DNA of 64,000 bases. Origin: Arabidopsis thaliana. Its lineage: Eukaryota; Streptophyta; Magnoliopsida; Brassicales; Brassicaceae. Shown piece by piece: positions 1 through 12,168 of this stretch (position 1 is the stretch's first letter; each line of letters begins with the position of its first letter). Under the pieces are notes generated by a model that saw nothing but the letters and a program-made list of their open reading frames with translations, ran no database searches and had not been told where the DNA came from. Both the position numbers and the translations under genes were made by a program. The stretch covers positions 14,825,261 through 14,889,260 of the forward strand of contig NC_003074.8 in the NCBI RefSeq assembly GCF_000001735.4, in the 5' to 3' direction.

Positions 1-201
1 TATGAGTCGGATTGATTGATAATGAGGCATGGCTAACGTTTTTAAGTAGAATTCGATCTTGCAGCTAGAACTTTCAACTTGGACATTGATTTCATCTGGT
101 TTATCTTGTGCTTTGGCTCTGAGTCCCCGCTTTCAAACCTCACTTCCAGCTTGTTCTTGATTGTTTGCTTGAGGGCAAGCAAAGACTAAGTTTGGGGGAG
201 T
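1..201 (+). mobile_element. 3' internal end of an Athila-like Ty3 retrotransposon
   Basis: No long ORF is present. The segment ends in a purine-rich tract (TTTGGGGGAG, 191-200) immediately before a TGATAA LTR start, which is the polypurine tract used to prime plus-strand synthesis. The neighbouring wording, with AGCAAAGACTAAG just upstream, is what I know from Athila-type elements. The body of the element lies to the left of the window, so gag, pol and the 5' LTR cannot be judged. Confidence 0.65.
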
Positions 202-1947
202 TGATAAGTGTGTATTTTGCATGTTTTGAGCATCCATTTGTCATCACTTTAGCATCATATCATCACTGTTTTATACCATTTCTCATCATTTGTCATCACT
301 TTACATGTTTAGGATAGATTTGCATGCATGTTGCATATTTGCGTTGATTTCAGGTGATTTGGAGCTGTTGACGAGCTATCTGGAAGAAGCGGGACGGATC
401 ATGTCAAACCACTCAACCCCGAGGTCGAGTAGAAGCTTCAAGATCTCAACAGATCACTCGACCCCCTGGTCGAGTAGAGGACATCACTACTTCACCACAT
501 CACTCGACCCCAAGGTCGTGTGTCTTCATCCCATCACCTGACAATCACTCGATCACACCACTCGACCCCGAGACCGAGTGTCTTCACCTTCATTGCCAGA
601 ACACTACTCGACCTCTTCACTCTACCTGGAAGTCGAGTATCACTCGACTGCATACTCGATGACAAGCTTCAGAGCCTTCTTCATTCCGCACTCAACCAGA
701 CACTCGAGCACAAGGAAGAAAAAAAGACTCCAGCTATTCACTCGACCACCCACTCGACCACATGGGTCGAGTACAGTTCTTAATCCGTCCCAATACTGCG
801 TTGTTTTAAGTATTAGGGTTTCGGAACATTTGGCTATAAGTATCATGTACTTCACATTTTCGCAGACAAGTTTTTATCTAGTTTTATTCCGCAGACCTTG
901 TGTTCTAGACCTTTTGTAATCTGGATTTCTCTTTATCTATTCAGTATTCAGTATTCATCTTTTGTTCTTGAGTTCGTTTACTGTTGTTCATTCTGTTATC
1001 ATCCTACTGTTACACTGTTGTTATCATGTTTTCAACTTGTTCAACGTTTACGCTTACTGTTATGATGTCTGAGTAGTGAATAGGTTTCTGAGGATGGGTT
1101 AAAGTAGTGTAGAATTCTCAGTATGCTAGGTGATTGAGTATTGGTTGATAGATCCCTTCTGAATTAGTTGTTGTTAATGCCTATTGCTTTCTGATCAACT
1201 GAAATTTGAGCCCAGACATTTCCGCGCCCAAAAGGTGTTCGATGAAATGTTTGAACCACTAATTCCAGAGATTCGTGATCCTGTACCAAGGTATTGGTTG
1301 CAGGGAGCGTTTTGGCTTTAACTTGTTGATTCGTAATGCCTGTTAGGTTAGCTCTCGTCAATGGTGATTGAGTCTGGGACTAGGTTAACTTGAGAGTCTC
1401 TTTTGCGGTGGCACTTAGATTTGGTTAATGAACTTGTTGTCTAGGGTTAATTTATTGAGCATGTCAATCACTTGTAAACTGAGGAAACGAAACTACTCAA
1501 TTACGCCATCCTTGGGAATTCTTTATCTGATTGAATTCTTTGTTTACTCTACTGTTGTTTACTGCATCCTGTTATCTGTCGCTTAATTTCTGCAATTCTT
1601 TCTATTTACTCAACCTCGTACTCGACCACCCAGTTGTCTGCCAACAGACTGTGCAGTCGAGTATCTGTGTTTTATTTTCTGTCTGTTACTCGACCTGTCA
1701 CTCGACCTCACCCAGTGCTCTACAAAGAGTATTGGTCGAGTGTTTCACTGTTTCTGTTTGATTTTCTGTTTTCTGCATGTTCACTTAGGACTGTTAGAAC
1801 ACACCAAAACCTGTTATTTCTTGGCTTGACTTAGTGACTTCTGATCACATCTTGATTGTTAGCATCACACCCATTTGGATTGACAACCTAAAATACTACA
1901 ACGATATGATTGGTGTTTTAGGATAATTGACTAAAAACCTATTATCA
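202..1947 (+). repeat. 3' LTR of the Athila-like element
   Basis: The segment starts TGATAA and ends TTATCA, an exact 6-bp terminal inverted repeat, and directly follows a polypurine tract. Its length of 1746 bp fits the long LTRs of Athila-type elements. Near 410-775 it contains repeated CTCGACC...GGTCGAG imperfect palindromes, and the CTCGACC word recurs near 1620-1740. The short ORFs across it are translations of these repeats. The other LTR is outside the window, so identity and target duplication cannot be checked. Confidence 0.7.
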
Positions 1948-2339
1948 CATGGTCCGGGTTCCTACTTCAGCTCGAATAGTTTGACCTAATGTAAAGATCA
2001 ATAACATGACATAAGTTAAAAAATAGGCGGGCCTTATCTAATCAATAATAAGATGAAGTGTATAAATTGAAATTCTATTTGTTATGATAAAATAGATAGT
2101 TATGAAATGTATAAGATTAAAATTATTGAATTAAATATTAATTTTTTGGATTACTATTTTGAATCATAGAAGGGGAATAATAATAATTAGTTGAATTCCT
2201 TTCTTCTATCGTGTATCCCTGAATTTTTTCTCTCTCGATCCGCTTGATTTCAGGTTTGATTCAAATCTCTGATTACATATCTAGTTATTAGGATTTTGTA
2301 GAGAGACAAACTTAGATCTATGATTTTTGGCTTTGATTT
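1948..2339. other. Intergenic strip with a Helitron-end-like remnant
   Basis: No gene is seen. At 2015-2045 a GC word (AGGCGGGCC) followed by TTATCTAAT resembles a Helitron 3' end, meaning half of a hairpin followed by CTRRT. The adjacent text at 2045-2110 loosely resembles the reverse complement of the Helitron near 11.9 kb. This is a weak remnant and no matching 5' end was found. Confidence 0.3.
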
Positions 2340-2364
2340 AAATCAAAGAAAACAGGCGTTTACC

Positions 2365-2850
2365 AACTAGAACACTAGTCGTTTCATAGTCATACGACTA
2401 ATCAGACGACTAATCAGAGTAGTCGTATATATAGTCGCTAAGCAACATATTCGTATGTTAGTCGTAAAGTTACGACTAACTTACGACTACGTAACAGTCG
2501 GCATGAAATAGTCGTCGATTGGTCGTAACATTTGGTGACTATACAGCGACTATGATACGATTAATTAACCCTTTTATGGGGGATTATTCGTGTAGTCGTA
2601 AAATAGTCGTACTTCTATTGACGATTACTTTGCGACTAGTTTACGATCAATTGTATTGAACTGTGGGCGCTATTCTGGTTGTCGTATCTTAGTCGCTAAA
2701 TAATAGACGACTATTATAAGACGCCTTTACGATTACTTAATGACTCTCTTATATTGTCAGACAATAGTCGTTAATATTGGTGACTATTTTACGACTATGA
2801 TACGACTATTTGACGACTATTGGACGACTATTTGACGACGACATTTTGTG
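2365..2850. repeat. Left subterminal AGTCGT repeat array of the CACTA element
   Basis: Dozens of direct and inverted copies of the hexamer AGTCGT/ACGACT occur here, often as TAGTCGTA. In CACTA elements such arrays are the binding sites of the element-encoded TnpA protein. I infer the same role because the tnpA-like gene reads toward this array. Confidence 0.75.
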
Positions 2851-3077
2851 TCCAAATAAGAATTTGGTCATATCTTGATTTCTTTGTTGGTTGGTCATCG
2901 ATTCTGAGAATTCGGTTTGTTTGTTGTTCTAAATGCTATAAAGTATAACAAAAACACATTTTTATGAAAATCCTATCAAATACATAAAACACAACTTACA
3001 CTTAAGGTTCAAAGTACTAAACACACACACAAACATTATTGTTCAAAGTTCAAGTGAAAAGGGACTGAAATCTAAAC

Positions 3078-5702
3078 CTATTGATCATTCTGTGGAGTAG
3101 CTGGTAGAGGCTTTGTGGTTGTCGAAGATTGAGAGGCCATGAAGTCAAGGAATTGCGGATCTGTTTGTCGGAGATACTTCTCCACTAAGGACAAGTGTTC
3201 GAGCTTGTCCTTTTGCTCAGCCGTGATTCGGGCAGTCTCAGCTTCACGCGCAGCAATCTCATAATCACGCTTCTCATTGTAGGCTGCCTGCTCCTCAATC
3301 TTACGTATCGCTTCCTTCAGCCGTTCTTCTAAATCTAGGAAGGACGATGATGATTGTCTAGGGAGATTGCGGTTGGCACAGCCTAATGTGCCTTTGAGAC
3401 TGCCAAGTCCATAAGGATTGCCTCTGGAATCCCTTTCTGTGGACTGAAAATATATAAAGAAGAGATTAGTGACAGAATAACCAAAAACTCAAAGTCAAGA
3501 GGTTTAGACTGCAACATTTTACCTGGAGAAAGATGGTTGTCAACTCCTCATTTGTCAGCTCCCGAGGACGTGAAGTGCCATCAGACACAGCAGAAGCTTC
3601 CGCCTTTAGCTGTGACAATCTATCTCTCACATTGTGCTCATAAGTTTGAGCAATCATCTCCGCCTTCCGATCAACATACAAACCATCCGACTTAGTATGA
3701 GTCTCTACAAACACCTTACCAATAGTGACTGTTCTTCCCAATTTCTCCTCCTGCAGTGAAACCAACACAGCTCAAATACTCAAAAACTTACATGTGAGAT
3801 AACTGAAAAAGGTAACAGAATAACTTACCAATTGGTCTTGGATTTCCTGAAAAGATTTTGGCCCAGAGAAGTGGATGTGAGGACCGAGACCGTTATGGTC
3901 AGAGAGACGAGCTTTGGAATAGGTCTGACTCCATTTTTGTGCTTGTTCGGTGTCCCAGTAAGCGCACATAACAGCCCACAGAGTTTCACCAATCCATGGA
4001 GGCTGCTCTCTAGTTCTCCTTGTGGTGCTAACCATGTCTTTCAAGCGCCGTTTACAGACCTGATTGAAGTGGTACTGCACAATCCCTGTTATTAAGGGAT
4101 CCCAACTGTGAGTTTTCTACAAAAAATTGTAGCTTGAGTTAGTGAAATTCAAAAGATTAAGCTGGAAAGTTAAGAAAGTAAGAGAGATGCATGACAGCTT
4201 ACCGCAAACTCAAGAAATAACCTCTCTCTTTTATCCACTGGCACACATGACCAGTTATAGTAGGGAGCATTAAATTTTTGTGTAAAAATCCGAGTGATCT
4301 TTCTAACCAACTTTGATCCCCTGTCGCGAGTAAACCTCCAAACACATGAAACAATGAAAGATAAAAACATGTTACATTAGTGAAACTACTCAACATAAAG
4401 AATAGCAAGCCACCACAACAGAACAAAAGAGAGCAAGCCACCACAACAGAACAAAAGAGAGCAAGCCACCACAATAGAACAAAAGTATGCTAGACATGAC
4501 CACTATGTTCACAGAAGATATAGCAAGCGACCACAACAGAACAAGCCACCACAACAGAACACAAGTAAGGAAGCCACCACAACAGAACAAACCGCCACAA
4601 CAGAACACAAGAGAGCAAGCCACCACAACAGAACACAAGTATGCTAGAACATGACCACTATGTTCACAGAAGATATAGCAAGCGACCACAACAGAACAAG
4701 CCACCACAACAGAACACAAGTAAGCAAGCCACCACAACAGAACAAACCGCCACAACAGAACACAAGAGAGTAAGCCACGACTCTAGAACACAAGATAGCA
4801 AGCCACCACAACAGAACACTAGATAGCAATCCACCACAACAGAACAAACCGCCACAACAGAACACAAGAGAGTAAGCCACCACAACAGATATCAAGCTCA
4901 TCAAGACATGAGTTTATGTTCACACAAGATAGCAATCGACCACAATCTAACACAAGCTCATCAAGACAGAGTATTACAGAAGCGAATCAAGACCCAATCC
5001 ACCACAATCTAACACAAGCAGATGAAGACAACAAGCTAATCAAGACACAACCTATCTTTTCTAATCATTGCTACAACCTAAGACAAGCAACTCAAGACAA
5101 CAAGCTAATCAAGACACAACCTAACACAAGACTGCAACCGAACACAAGCTAATACAGAATCTAAAACAAGCTAATAGGTTGAGGAAGAGCACATACCATT
5201 CAGTCTTCGGCTTGGGAATAGGAGACAGTACGATGGTCCACATTTCCCTCCCGCGAACCATAAGTATGTCGGAGAGAGCCCTCGCCGAGTCTTCTTGTAG
5301 CTCCGGCAATGATTGAGGAGCTCCCTCTTGAAAGTTGTTGCCCTGAGAAGATGGATGGCTGTGTCCCTGAGAGTTGGGATTTGGAGACTCCGGAGGCTCT
5401 TGGTTTAGAGGATCTTCTGGCGGTGGATTAAACTGCGCCTCTTCAGATCGCGGCGGCGGCGGATCAACACGCTGAGTGGTGGAGCTCTTGAATAGTTGCT
5501 GCGGCGGCGGATAGTTGCAGTAGTGGGGGGGCTGACGTTGAGGCGGCTGCATCAGAGGAGCTTGAGGCGCCGCCGCCGGAGTGAAGTCGTACTGCTGAGG
5601 CAACGACGCTGGTCTTCCAACCGGTGTGGACCCTCCGGCTCTCTGTGTAACGTTGGGGGTCGTCTTCCTCTTGCGTGAACATTCACGACCGGCGATAGGC
5701 AT
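3078..5702 (-). CDS. tnpA-like CACTA protein (Transposase_24 family), spliced
   Basis: This is a multi-exon gene on the minus strand. The N-terminal exon (ATG at 5702) encodes a Pro/Gln-rich low-complexity region of about 170 residues. Exons near 4370-4170 and 4080-3830 encode the family core, including PYYNWSCVPV, RERLFLEFA and PPWIGETLWAVM. Exons near 3750-3520 and 3440-3078 encode GRTVTIGKVFVETHTKSDG and a charged coiled-coil tail rich in Glu, Lys and Arg, ending ATPQNDQ-stop. I see no stop or frameshift in the exons I traced, although the exon borders are my inference. Proteins of this family are thought to bind the subterminal motif. A minisatellite sits in the first long intron. Confidence 0.75.
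4390..4890. repeat. Minisatellite in an intron of the tnpA-like gene
   Basis: Tandem and interspersed copies of a unit close to AGCCACCACAACAGAACA occur here, with higher-order duplication: a block holding TATGTTCACAGAAGATATAGC appears twice. On the transcribed (minus) strand it reads TGTTCTGTTGTGGTGGCT. The many overlapping ORFs in this stretch are frame echoes of the repeat and not genes. Confidence 0.8.
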
Positions 5703-5719
5703 GTTCGAAGAAAGAGAAG

Positions 5720-5885
5720 ACAACGAAGAAAGAGAAGATGATTCGAAGAAGAAGAAGATCTAATGAAGAGAAGAGGCGAAGAAGAAGTTTCAGAAGAAGA
5801 TCGAAGAAGAAGAACTTGAAGAAGAAGATCGAATTAGATCGAAGAAGTTCGAAGAAGAAGAAGTTGAAGAAGATAGATCGAAGAG
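5720..5885. repeat. GAA-rich tract (TTC-rich leader) upstream of the tnpA-like gene
   Basis: Imperfect GAA/GAAGAA repeats sit just upstream of the tnpA-like ATG, so the transcript leader would be pyrimidine (TTC) rich. CT/TTC-rich leaders are common in plant 5' untranslated regions. No ORF of note is present. Confidence 0.6.
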
Positions 5886-5937
5886 GTTTTGTTTGGATGA
5901 AATGAGAAGTGAATCGATCGAATTAGGGTTTTCTTTA

Positions 5938-6280
5938 TACACGTAGTCGCAATGTAGTCGTATTTTAGTCACTAATTTTCTTGGATTTGGGCCGCGAAAT
6001 AAGAAAGCCCAACAACAAAGACAAAAGTCGCCGAATAGTCGTTGAATAGTCGTTACTTTTTATTGGGTTTGGGCTTCAGAATTACTAAGCCCAGCAAATT
6101 TATGGTGTGTCGCATGTTAGTCGTAATATCGTTGTTAGCTTTATTGGGTTTGGACTTCGGAATTACTAAGCCCAACAAATAAAAAGTCTGTCGCAAGTTA
6201 ATCGTATAATAGTCGCAAATTATTTCGGTTTTGGGCTCGGCTAGTCGTCGGCTAGTCGTATTACAGTCGTTAATTTTATT
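5938..6280. promoter_or_regulatory. Internal AGTCGT array between the tnp2 and tnpA-like genes
   Basis: A second, looser array of TAGTCGTA-type words lies between the 3' end of the tnp2-like gene and the upstream side of the tnpA-like gene. It is interleaved with three copies of a TTATTGGGTTTGG-type word. It uses the same motif as the two subterminal arrays. I infer either a TnpA-responsive promoter or the relic of an older element end. Confidence 0.55.
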
Positions 6281-6440
6281 GGGCTTGGGATTTCGACAGC
6301 CAACAAATTAATTATATTTATAAGTATTCATGATAATTATAAAATTTCTATAATATTTATTCAAATAATTAAACATGATATGATTCTTAAACAAAAAATT
6401 TCAAAAAAATAAAAAAGTTAATATACATATAAGCACACAT

Positions 6441-8091
6441 TTAGAACTCTTCATCATCTTCGATTTCATCATCGTCTGAAGACGATAAATTACATCGAAA
6501 TTCATCCTCTGGTTCAGCATCTCCGACATCGTAATCGAGTATGATTGGGTTTAGGCTTTCTACCGGATTGTCTAGTACCAGATCTTCAATTGTAGTCAGC
6601 AACACAGCTTCATCATTTTCTGTTTGCAAAAGAGTCGGATCATTGTTTTCATATTCTCCAGAAATGTTTCCCCGAGGATTAACTTTTAAAACATTTAGCC
6701 AAATGCTTGTTGGTTTCTTTGTATATGGATACGGAATATAACAAACTTGATCTGCCTACGATGCTGAATACACAAATTATACATATTAATAAATATACAA
6801 AATTATTTAATAATTTATAGAGAACCTTATGTATTCTTAATTACGTACCTAGAATAAATGGCTCGTATTTATTGTATTTCCTAGATGATAGAACGTCTAC
6901 AACACCACCATGGCTTTGCCGAGTGCCTCTACCAATCACAGGGTCATACCACTTACACTTAAAAAGTGTGATTTTCAAATTGACGATCCTCTCATACTCG
7001 AGTTCTATGATATCAGTTAAGGTACCGTAGAAATCCGCTTCATCAGATGAATCCGCGTAATTTTCTCCTTTAACACATACCCCATAGTTACATGTTTTTT
7101 GTCCAGCGCCATGATTTTTCGTATGAAACAAATATCCTCGTGTGAAATACATTGGCCAAGTTTTAACCTTGTTCAGAGGCCCATGCACAATCTCTTGAAC
7201 CCAAGTAGGAAATGGAGAAGTAGGGTTCCAATATGTTACCTACATAATAAATAAACAATATCAATATCAACATAATTTAAATGATCACTTTTAAAAATTA
7301 CTAAAATGATGTAGACTTACATATTCTTTAACCCATTGATAATATTCTTCAGCTCTTTTCCCGTAGAGTTCTTTTTCGGACAAGGTTGGATATTTCACAT
7401 AAAGAAAATCCTCGAACATACTATATTTACAACCGAAGATAAATAAATCAAAGTTATCATAATGAAAATTTTAAATTAAGGAGTGATTTAAAATACCTCT
7501 CAAGTGGTTGAAAATAGTCATAATTTCTTAAAAACATATGCATGTGCGCTTTGGTAGTCTTTTTCTGAAAGCCATTCTACGTGCATTTCACCACTTGGAC
7601 GGTCGACATGCATAAATATGTTAGGTACTCCAAGGACATGATATACAGGAACTTCTCATTCATCAAATCTTGTTAACCTGATTCATGTAATTGATTTTAA
7701 TTCTGAAGTATAGATTGCGAATCGTAAAATAAATAGTTATATTTACCTTGATTTTGTTTGTATATGATCGGCAAAGTAGTGCTCTGAAAAATAAGCAATC
7801 TCGTCATTGATATATGACTCAACAATTGATTCTGCCGCATATCTTTTGTTCTTTGCTTTTCCTTTCAACTTTTTGAAAAACCTCTCAAATGAGTACATCC
7901 ACCGATATTGGACAGAGCCACCCAATTCAGCTTCGTATGGGAGATGGATAGGTAAGTGTTCCATAACATCAAAAAATGATGGTGGAAAGATCTTTTCCAA
8001 GTTACAGATTATTATGTTCTATTTGAGAATTTGAACCCGACTTTTCTGTAAAGTTCTCGAACATAAGTCCCGAAAAAATGCTCCAATCCCT

Positions 8092-8134
<43 letters not shown>

Positions 8135-10323
8135 TTAAGTTAAATCAGAGGTTTAAAAAACATATATTGTACCTGATAATGCAAGGTGGACATTCCGGTC
8201 AAGGAGTTCAGCAAAGATAAATGGCAGTAGTCGCTCCATAAAAACATGACAATCATGACTCTTCATGCCTGAAAACTTTCCATTCTCCATGTCTACACAA
8301 GTAGCCAAATCTGAAGAATAACCATCTGGGAATTTAACCTCATGTTTCACACATGATAATAAACTCTTTTTGGCTTCTTCGATTAATGCATACGCTGGAA
8401 ATGGAGCTTTACCCTGACTATCAATATGTAAGTCTGACCGAGAACAAAAATTTTCAATATCCAATCTTGACATGATATTATCTTTTGATTTACCCTTAAC
8501 ACTCATGAGAGTGTTCATGATGTTGTCAAGAAAATTCTTCTCTGTATGCATCACATCAATATTATGTCGAAGATTGAGGTCCTTCCAGTAAGACAACTCC
8601 CACAAGATGCTTTTCTTGTGCCAATTATGTTCATTTCCATAGCCTGGCATCTTCTTTTCATGACCGTTCCCACCAACGTCCTTTGTTTTTGCTGGATTTA
8701 CACTAGCCAACCGCTCGTAATAAACTTGCTCCCCTGTCAAAGACTCGGGTGGATACTCGCTAGAAGCGTCTCTTCCCTTCAGAAAGTCTTTCTTGTTCCT
8801 ACGGGATGGATGACCATGAGGAAAAAATCTACGATGACAATCAAACCAGCATGTCTTCCGTCCATTGGGTAGATAAAAAGACTTTGTACTTTTCATAAAA
8901 ATTGGACAAGACAATTTACCATGAGTAGTCCATCCTGATAACATGCCATACGCCGAAAAATCGCTTATTGTCCACAGTAGCACTGCTTTTAGATTAAAAT
9001 TTTGACTCAATGATACATCGTATGCATCGACTCCAGTAGACCACAACTCTTGTAGCTCCTCAATAAGAGGTTGGAGGAAGACATCAAGACTAGCTCGAGG
9101 ATGATTTGGCCCAAAATTCAAAATTGTAAGAAATAAGTACTCTGTATTCATGCACATAACAGGGGGTAAATTATATGGAGTCAGAATCACAGGCCACATA
9201 GAATGATTACGAGACATGCCAAACGGATTGAACCCATCAGTACACAACCCGAGATAAACGTTACGAGGTTCTTCCGCAAACCGGGGATGTAACTCTTGGA
9301 AATATCTCCACTCTGCCGCATTTGAAGGATGATTCATTTCTCCCTCATTTGATTGGTGCTCAGCATGCCATCGCATTGCTGCATCTGTCTTGTGGCTCTG
9401 ATACATTCTTTTTAACCGGTCCCCAATAGGTAGATACCACATACGACTATATGGTACTTTGGTTCTTCGACGGTCATCTTTAAGCTTCCATCTTTGTGCG
9501 CCACAAAATCGACAATGATCTTTTTTTTCGTCTTCTTTCTAGAAAAGCATACAATTGTTCGAGCAAACATCAATCGTATGATATGGAAGTCCTAAATTGC
9601 GCATCAACTTTTCGGTTTGGTAATGTGAACTAGTAGCCTGGTTTCCTTCTAGTAAAAAATCTGTAAACATTTCGCAAACAGAATCCACTAACTTTTCACT
9701 CATATTATAATCTGCCTTGTTCTGCATGAGTCGAGATGCTAAGGATAACTGCGACTGGCCTTCACGACAACCATCGTACAATGGAGTATTTGCACCTTCT
9801 AACAAGTCGTAGAATTTCTTTGAATGGTTACGGACCGGTTCTTCCACATTCTGATAACTACTATCCTGATGATAACTATCCTGATGATATTATCATCAAA
9901 CCCCACGTTAAAATTAAATGCATCGTTCACCATATCCACATATGGATTTTCTACAACATTACCTACTTCTTCAGGATTAGAACTAAAATACGTCCTATCC
10001 GTGTAACTAGTTCCTATATCCATATTCAATTCTTCTCCATGCTTATACCAAACATAATAATCAGGCATAAATCCTTGACTAAACAAATGACTACTAACTC
10101 TTCTACCCGAGATGATGTGTTTTTCATTCTTGCATACACTACAAGGACAATGAAATTTACCTCGACTACTCTGTACTATAGGCTAACTATTAGCGAATGT
10201 CATGAACTCCTCCACTCCTGCGACATATTCGGCTGACAAATTTCCCGTTACTTCATCAATTCTCTTGTACATCCAATCTCAATAGAAACCGCCACCACCG
10301 CTATAATTGAAGTTTCCCGCCAT
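6441..10323 (-). pseudogene. tnp2-type CACTA transposase (broken)
   Basis: On the minus strand an ATG at 10323 opens a transposase-associated zinc-binding domain (WMYKRIDEVTG, then CPCSVCKN near 10150). A long exon at 9442-8153 holds the Transposase_21 catalytic core, including LGLCTDGFNPFG, YNLPPVMCM and CWFDCHRRFFPHGHP. The 8000-7743 segment has HLPIHLPYEAELGG, matching DUF4218. The 7188-6841 segment (FYGTLTDIIEL, KCKWYDP) matches DUF4216, and the acidic tail ends at 6441. In-frame stops TGA (near 10280) and TAG (near 10190) break the first exon, and the introns are AT-rich. The gene would not yield full transposase as it stands. Confidence 0.85.
8095..8130. repeat. (AT)18 microsatellite
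   Basis: This is a pure AT dinucleotide run inside a probable intron of the tnp2-like pseudogene. Confidence 0.95.
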
Positions 10324-10429
10324 TATAGCATAAACGAAACTTATATGTGTTTCGAAATCGTTTTTTTCTTTTGATGTTGTTTTGATTTGTTGGTGAATAA
10401 GAATGAAGAGTGCCGTGGATTATATAGAG

Positions 10430-10840
10430 GATTTTTTACGACTACTATACGACTAAACATTGTAGACGCTCAGAAATTAGGTGTACCTACCCAGTAACGC
10501 GTAAAACGTTTTCCAACCATATTATACGACAATTATGCGACTATGTTACGACAAAGGAAAAGTAGTCGTATTATCGTCGCCGGATTTACGACTATTGTCT
10601 ATAGTCGGATATGTAGTCGTCAAAAAACGACTACTTTACGACTACATATTTTTCTCAGGAATGTTGTCGTCCAATAGTCGTATTTGGACGACTATGTACC
10701 GACTAAATAGTGTAGTCGCTAAAGTACGACTATGTAACGACCAATTTTTCTGTTGTCGTAAAGTCGTCGTCCAGCAGTCGTAAATTAGTCGCAAAAAAGG
10801 ACGACTACATTGTTAGTCGCCTTTCGTAGTCGTCGTTTGT
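10430..10840. repeat. Right subterminal AGTCGT array of the CACTA element
   Basis: This is a dense array of AGTCGT/ACGACT in both orientations next to the right terminus (10841-10856). It mirrors the left array and lies upstream of the tnp2-like gene, so it would also be the element's promoter region. Confidence 0.8.
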
Positions 10841-10856
10841 CTGTTTTCTTGTAATG

Positions 10857-11664
10857 AATTTCTAGATTGAATCTAGTCCTTAGATTGGTTTATGTTTTTT
10901 TCTTTTGACGTTTAGGCTATTTTTTCCTAGGTCAACTTCATGCATGTGTGTGTATTGGTTTTTAAGATATTTTTGCTGCAAGAATGATGTGATTTTTTAG
11001 TATATAAACTTGAAATTCTTGGTATTAAAATCGTCTCGTCTTTTGGTTTTATGTTCTAGAACATGTCAGTTTTTATTGTGACGAGCCTTGAGGATATAGT
11101 TATTGATCATTACATGTCAGTTTTCTTATAATTATCTTATTAAATTTTTTAAAACAAATTTCCATATAATGTTTTGTGAATAAATAAAAAATAAAATTTG
11201 TTTGACATATGTCAAAATCTGAGATCGTTCAAATAACCACGTATCATGATCTCGTAAGTTACGAACTTTCAAAACCATACTTTATATAATAAGATAAAGT
11301 AATATTCATAAATTTATTTGTTGACATTTATTAACTATTAAATTTAACAAAATCTCATAGCATTTAAATAAAATGACAACTAAAGATTTAAAAAATCTAA
11401 TAATCAATTTAATATTTTCCTGTATTTAGATATTAGTAAACAATCGAAAGTGGAAAATACTAACTGGAAATATTTAAACTGCTGAAATAATTATTGTGTG
11501 AGCTACCTGATTTCTTATTCATCAATATATTTATTATAAAAAAAATTGAAGTTCAATCTTTGTTATAAACTTATAATTCAAAATGGCTTTTAAAAGAACA
11601 ATATATTTTTTTCTTAAAATTGTATAAGCTAATAAAATATACTAGATACACATATGTATATTTT
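10857..11664. other. Intergenic AT-rich DNA with a second Helitron-5'-end-like copy
   Basis: No gene is seen. The stretch at about 11205-11297 (GACATATGTC ... TTTATATAATAAGATA) repeats, with divergence, the text at 12078-12169 that ends the neighbouring Helitron. It therefore looks like a second 5' end in the same orientation. A matching 3' hairpin for this copy was not found. Confidence 0.45.
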
Positions 11665-12168
11665 ACTAGATAAGACCCGCTTAAATAGGCGGGTGTAAGA
11701 TATAAATTTATTCAAATATTTATAGATAATATTTAAAATTTGAATAGTAAAATAGTGATTCACACACTTTTTCTAATATTTAATTTAGTAATTTTTGAAT
11801 TAAATAAAATTTCAATCATACACATTCAATTTTACTATACATTTTAACTATCTCTTTCATCATAATAAACTGCCTTTTAATTCTATACACTCTAACTTAT
11901 TGATGATATTTGAATTTGAAATAGTAGCTCATATTTTTATACATATTCTATACACTCCATCTTATGGTTAGTTTTCCTTTTTAATTAAGAAAATTATAAG
12001 TTAAAATTTTTATATATAGAAATATAAATTAGTATATGTAAATATGTTTATTTCTTTTTTTTAAAAAAACTTTTTTTTGACATATGTTAACATCTCAATG
12101 GTATACCTGACATGTGTCATGATCTCGTGAGTTAGTAACTTTCAAAACCGTACTTTATATAATAAGAT
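11665..12168 (-). mobile_element. Short non-autonomous Helitron
   Basis: Read on the minus strand, the segment starts TCTTATTATATAAAG at 12168. It ends with a hairpin (ACCCGC, loop, GCGGGT at 11674-11695) followed by CTTATCTAGT at 11665. A TC start, a hairpin about 10 nt before the end and a CTRRT terminus are the Helitron hallmarks. At about 500 bp with no ORF it is non-autonomous. Confidence 0.7.

Larger units (their letters stand above)
2340..10856 (-). mobile_element. CACTA (En/Spm-like) DNA transposon, about 8.5 kb
   Basis: The right end, read inward on the minus strand, starts CATTACAAGAAAACAG, close to the consensus CACTACAAGAAAA terminus. The left end has AAATCAAAGAAAACAG, a decayed version. 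Both ends carry dense arrays of the AGTCGT motif, as expected for subterminal binding sites. Inside, on the minus strand, lie a tnp2-type transposase gene and then a tnpA-like gene, the usual CACTA content. The decayed left terminus hides any clean 3-bp target duplication (TTT on the left against AAT on the right). Confidence 0.85.

Noticed and set aside
4199-4904. Minus-strand ORFs rich in Cys, Leu and Val
   Set aside because: These are frame echoes of the AGCCACCACAACAGAACA minisatellite inside an intron of the tnpA-like gene.
9736-10236. Plus-strand ORF of 166 codons
   Set aside because: It is antisense to the first exons of the tnp2-type transposase, which has recognisable protein domains on the other strand.
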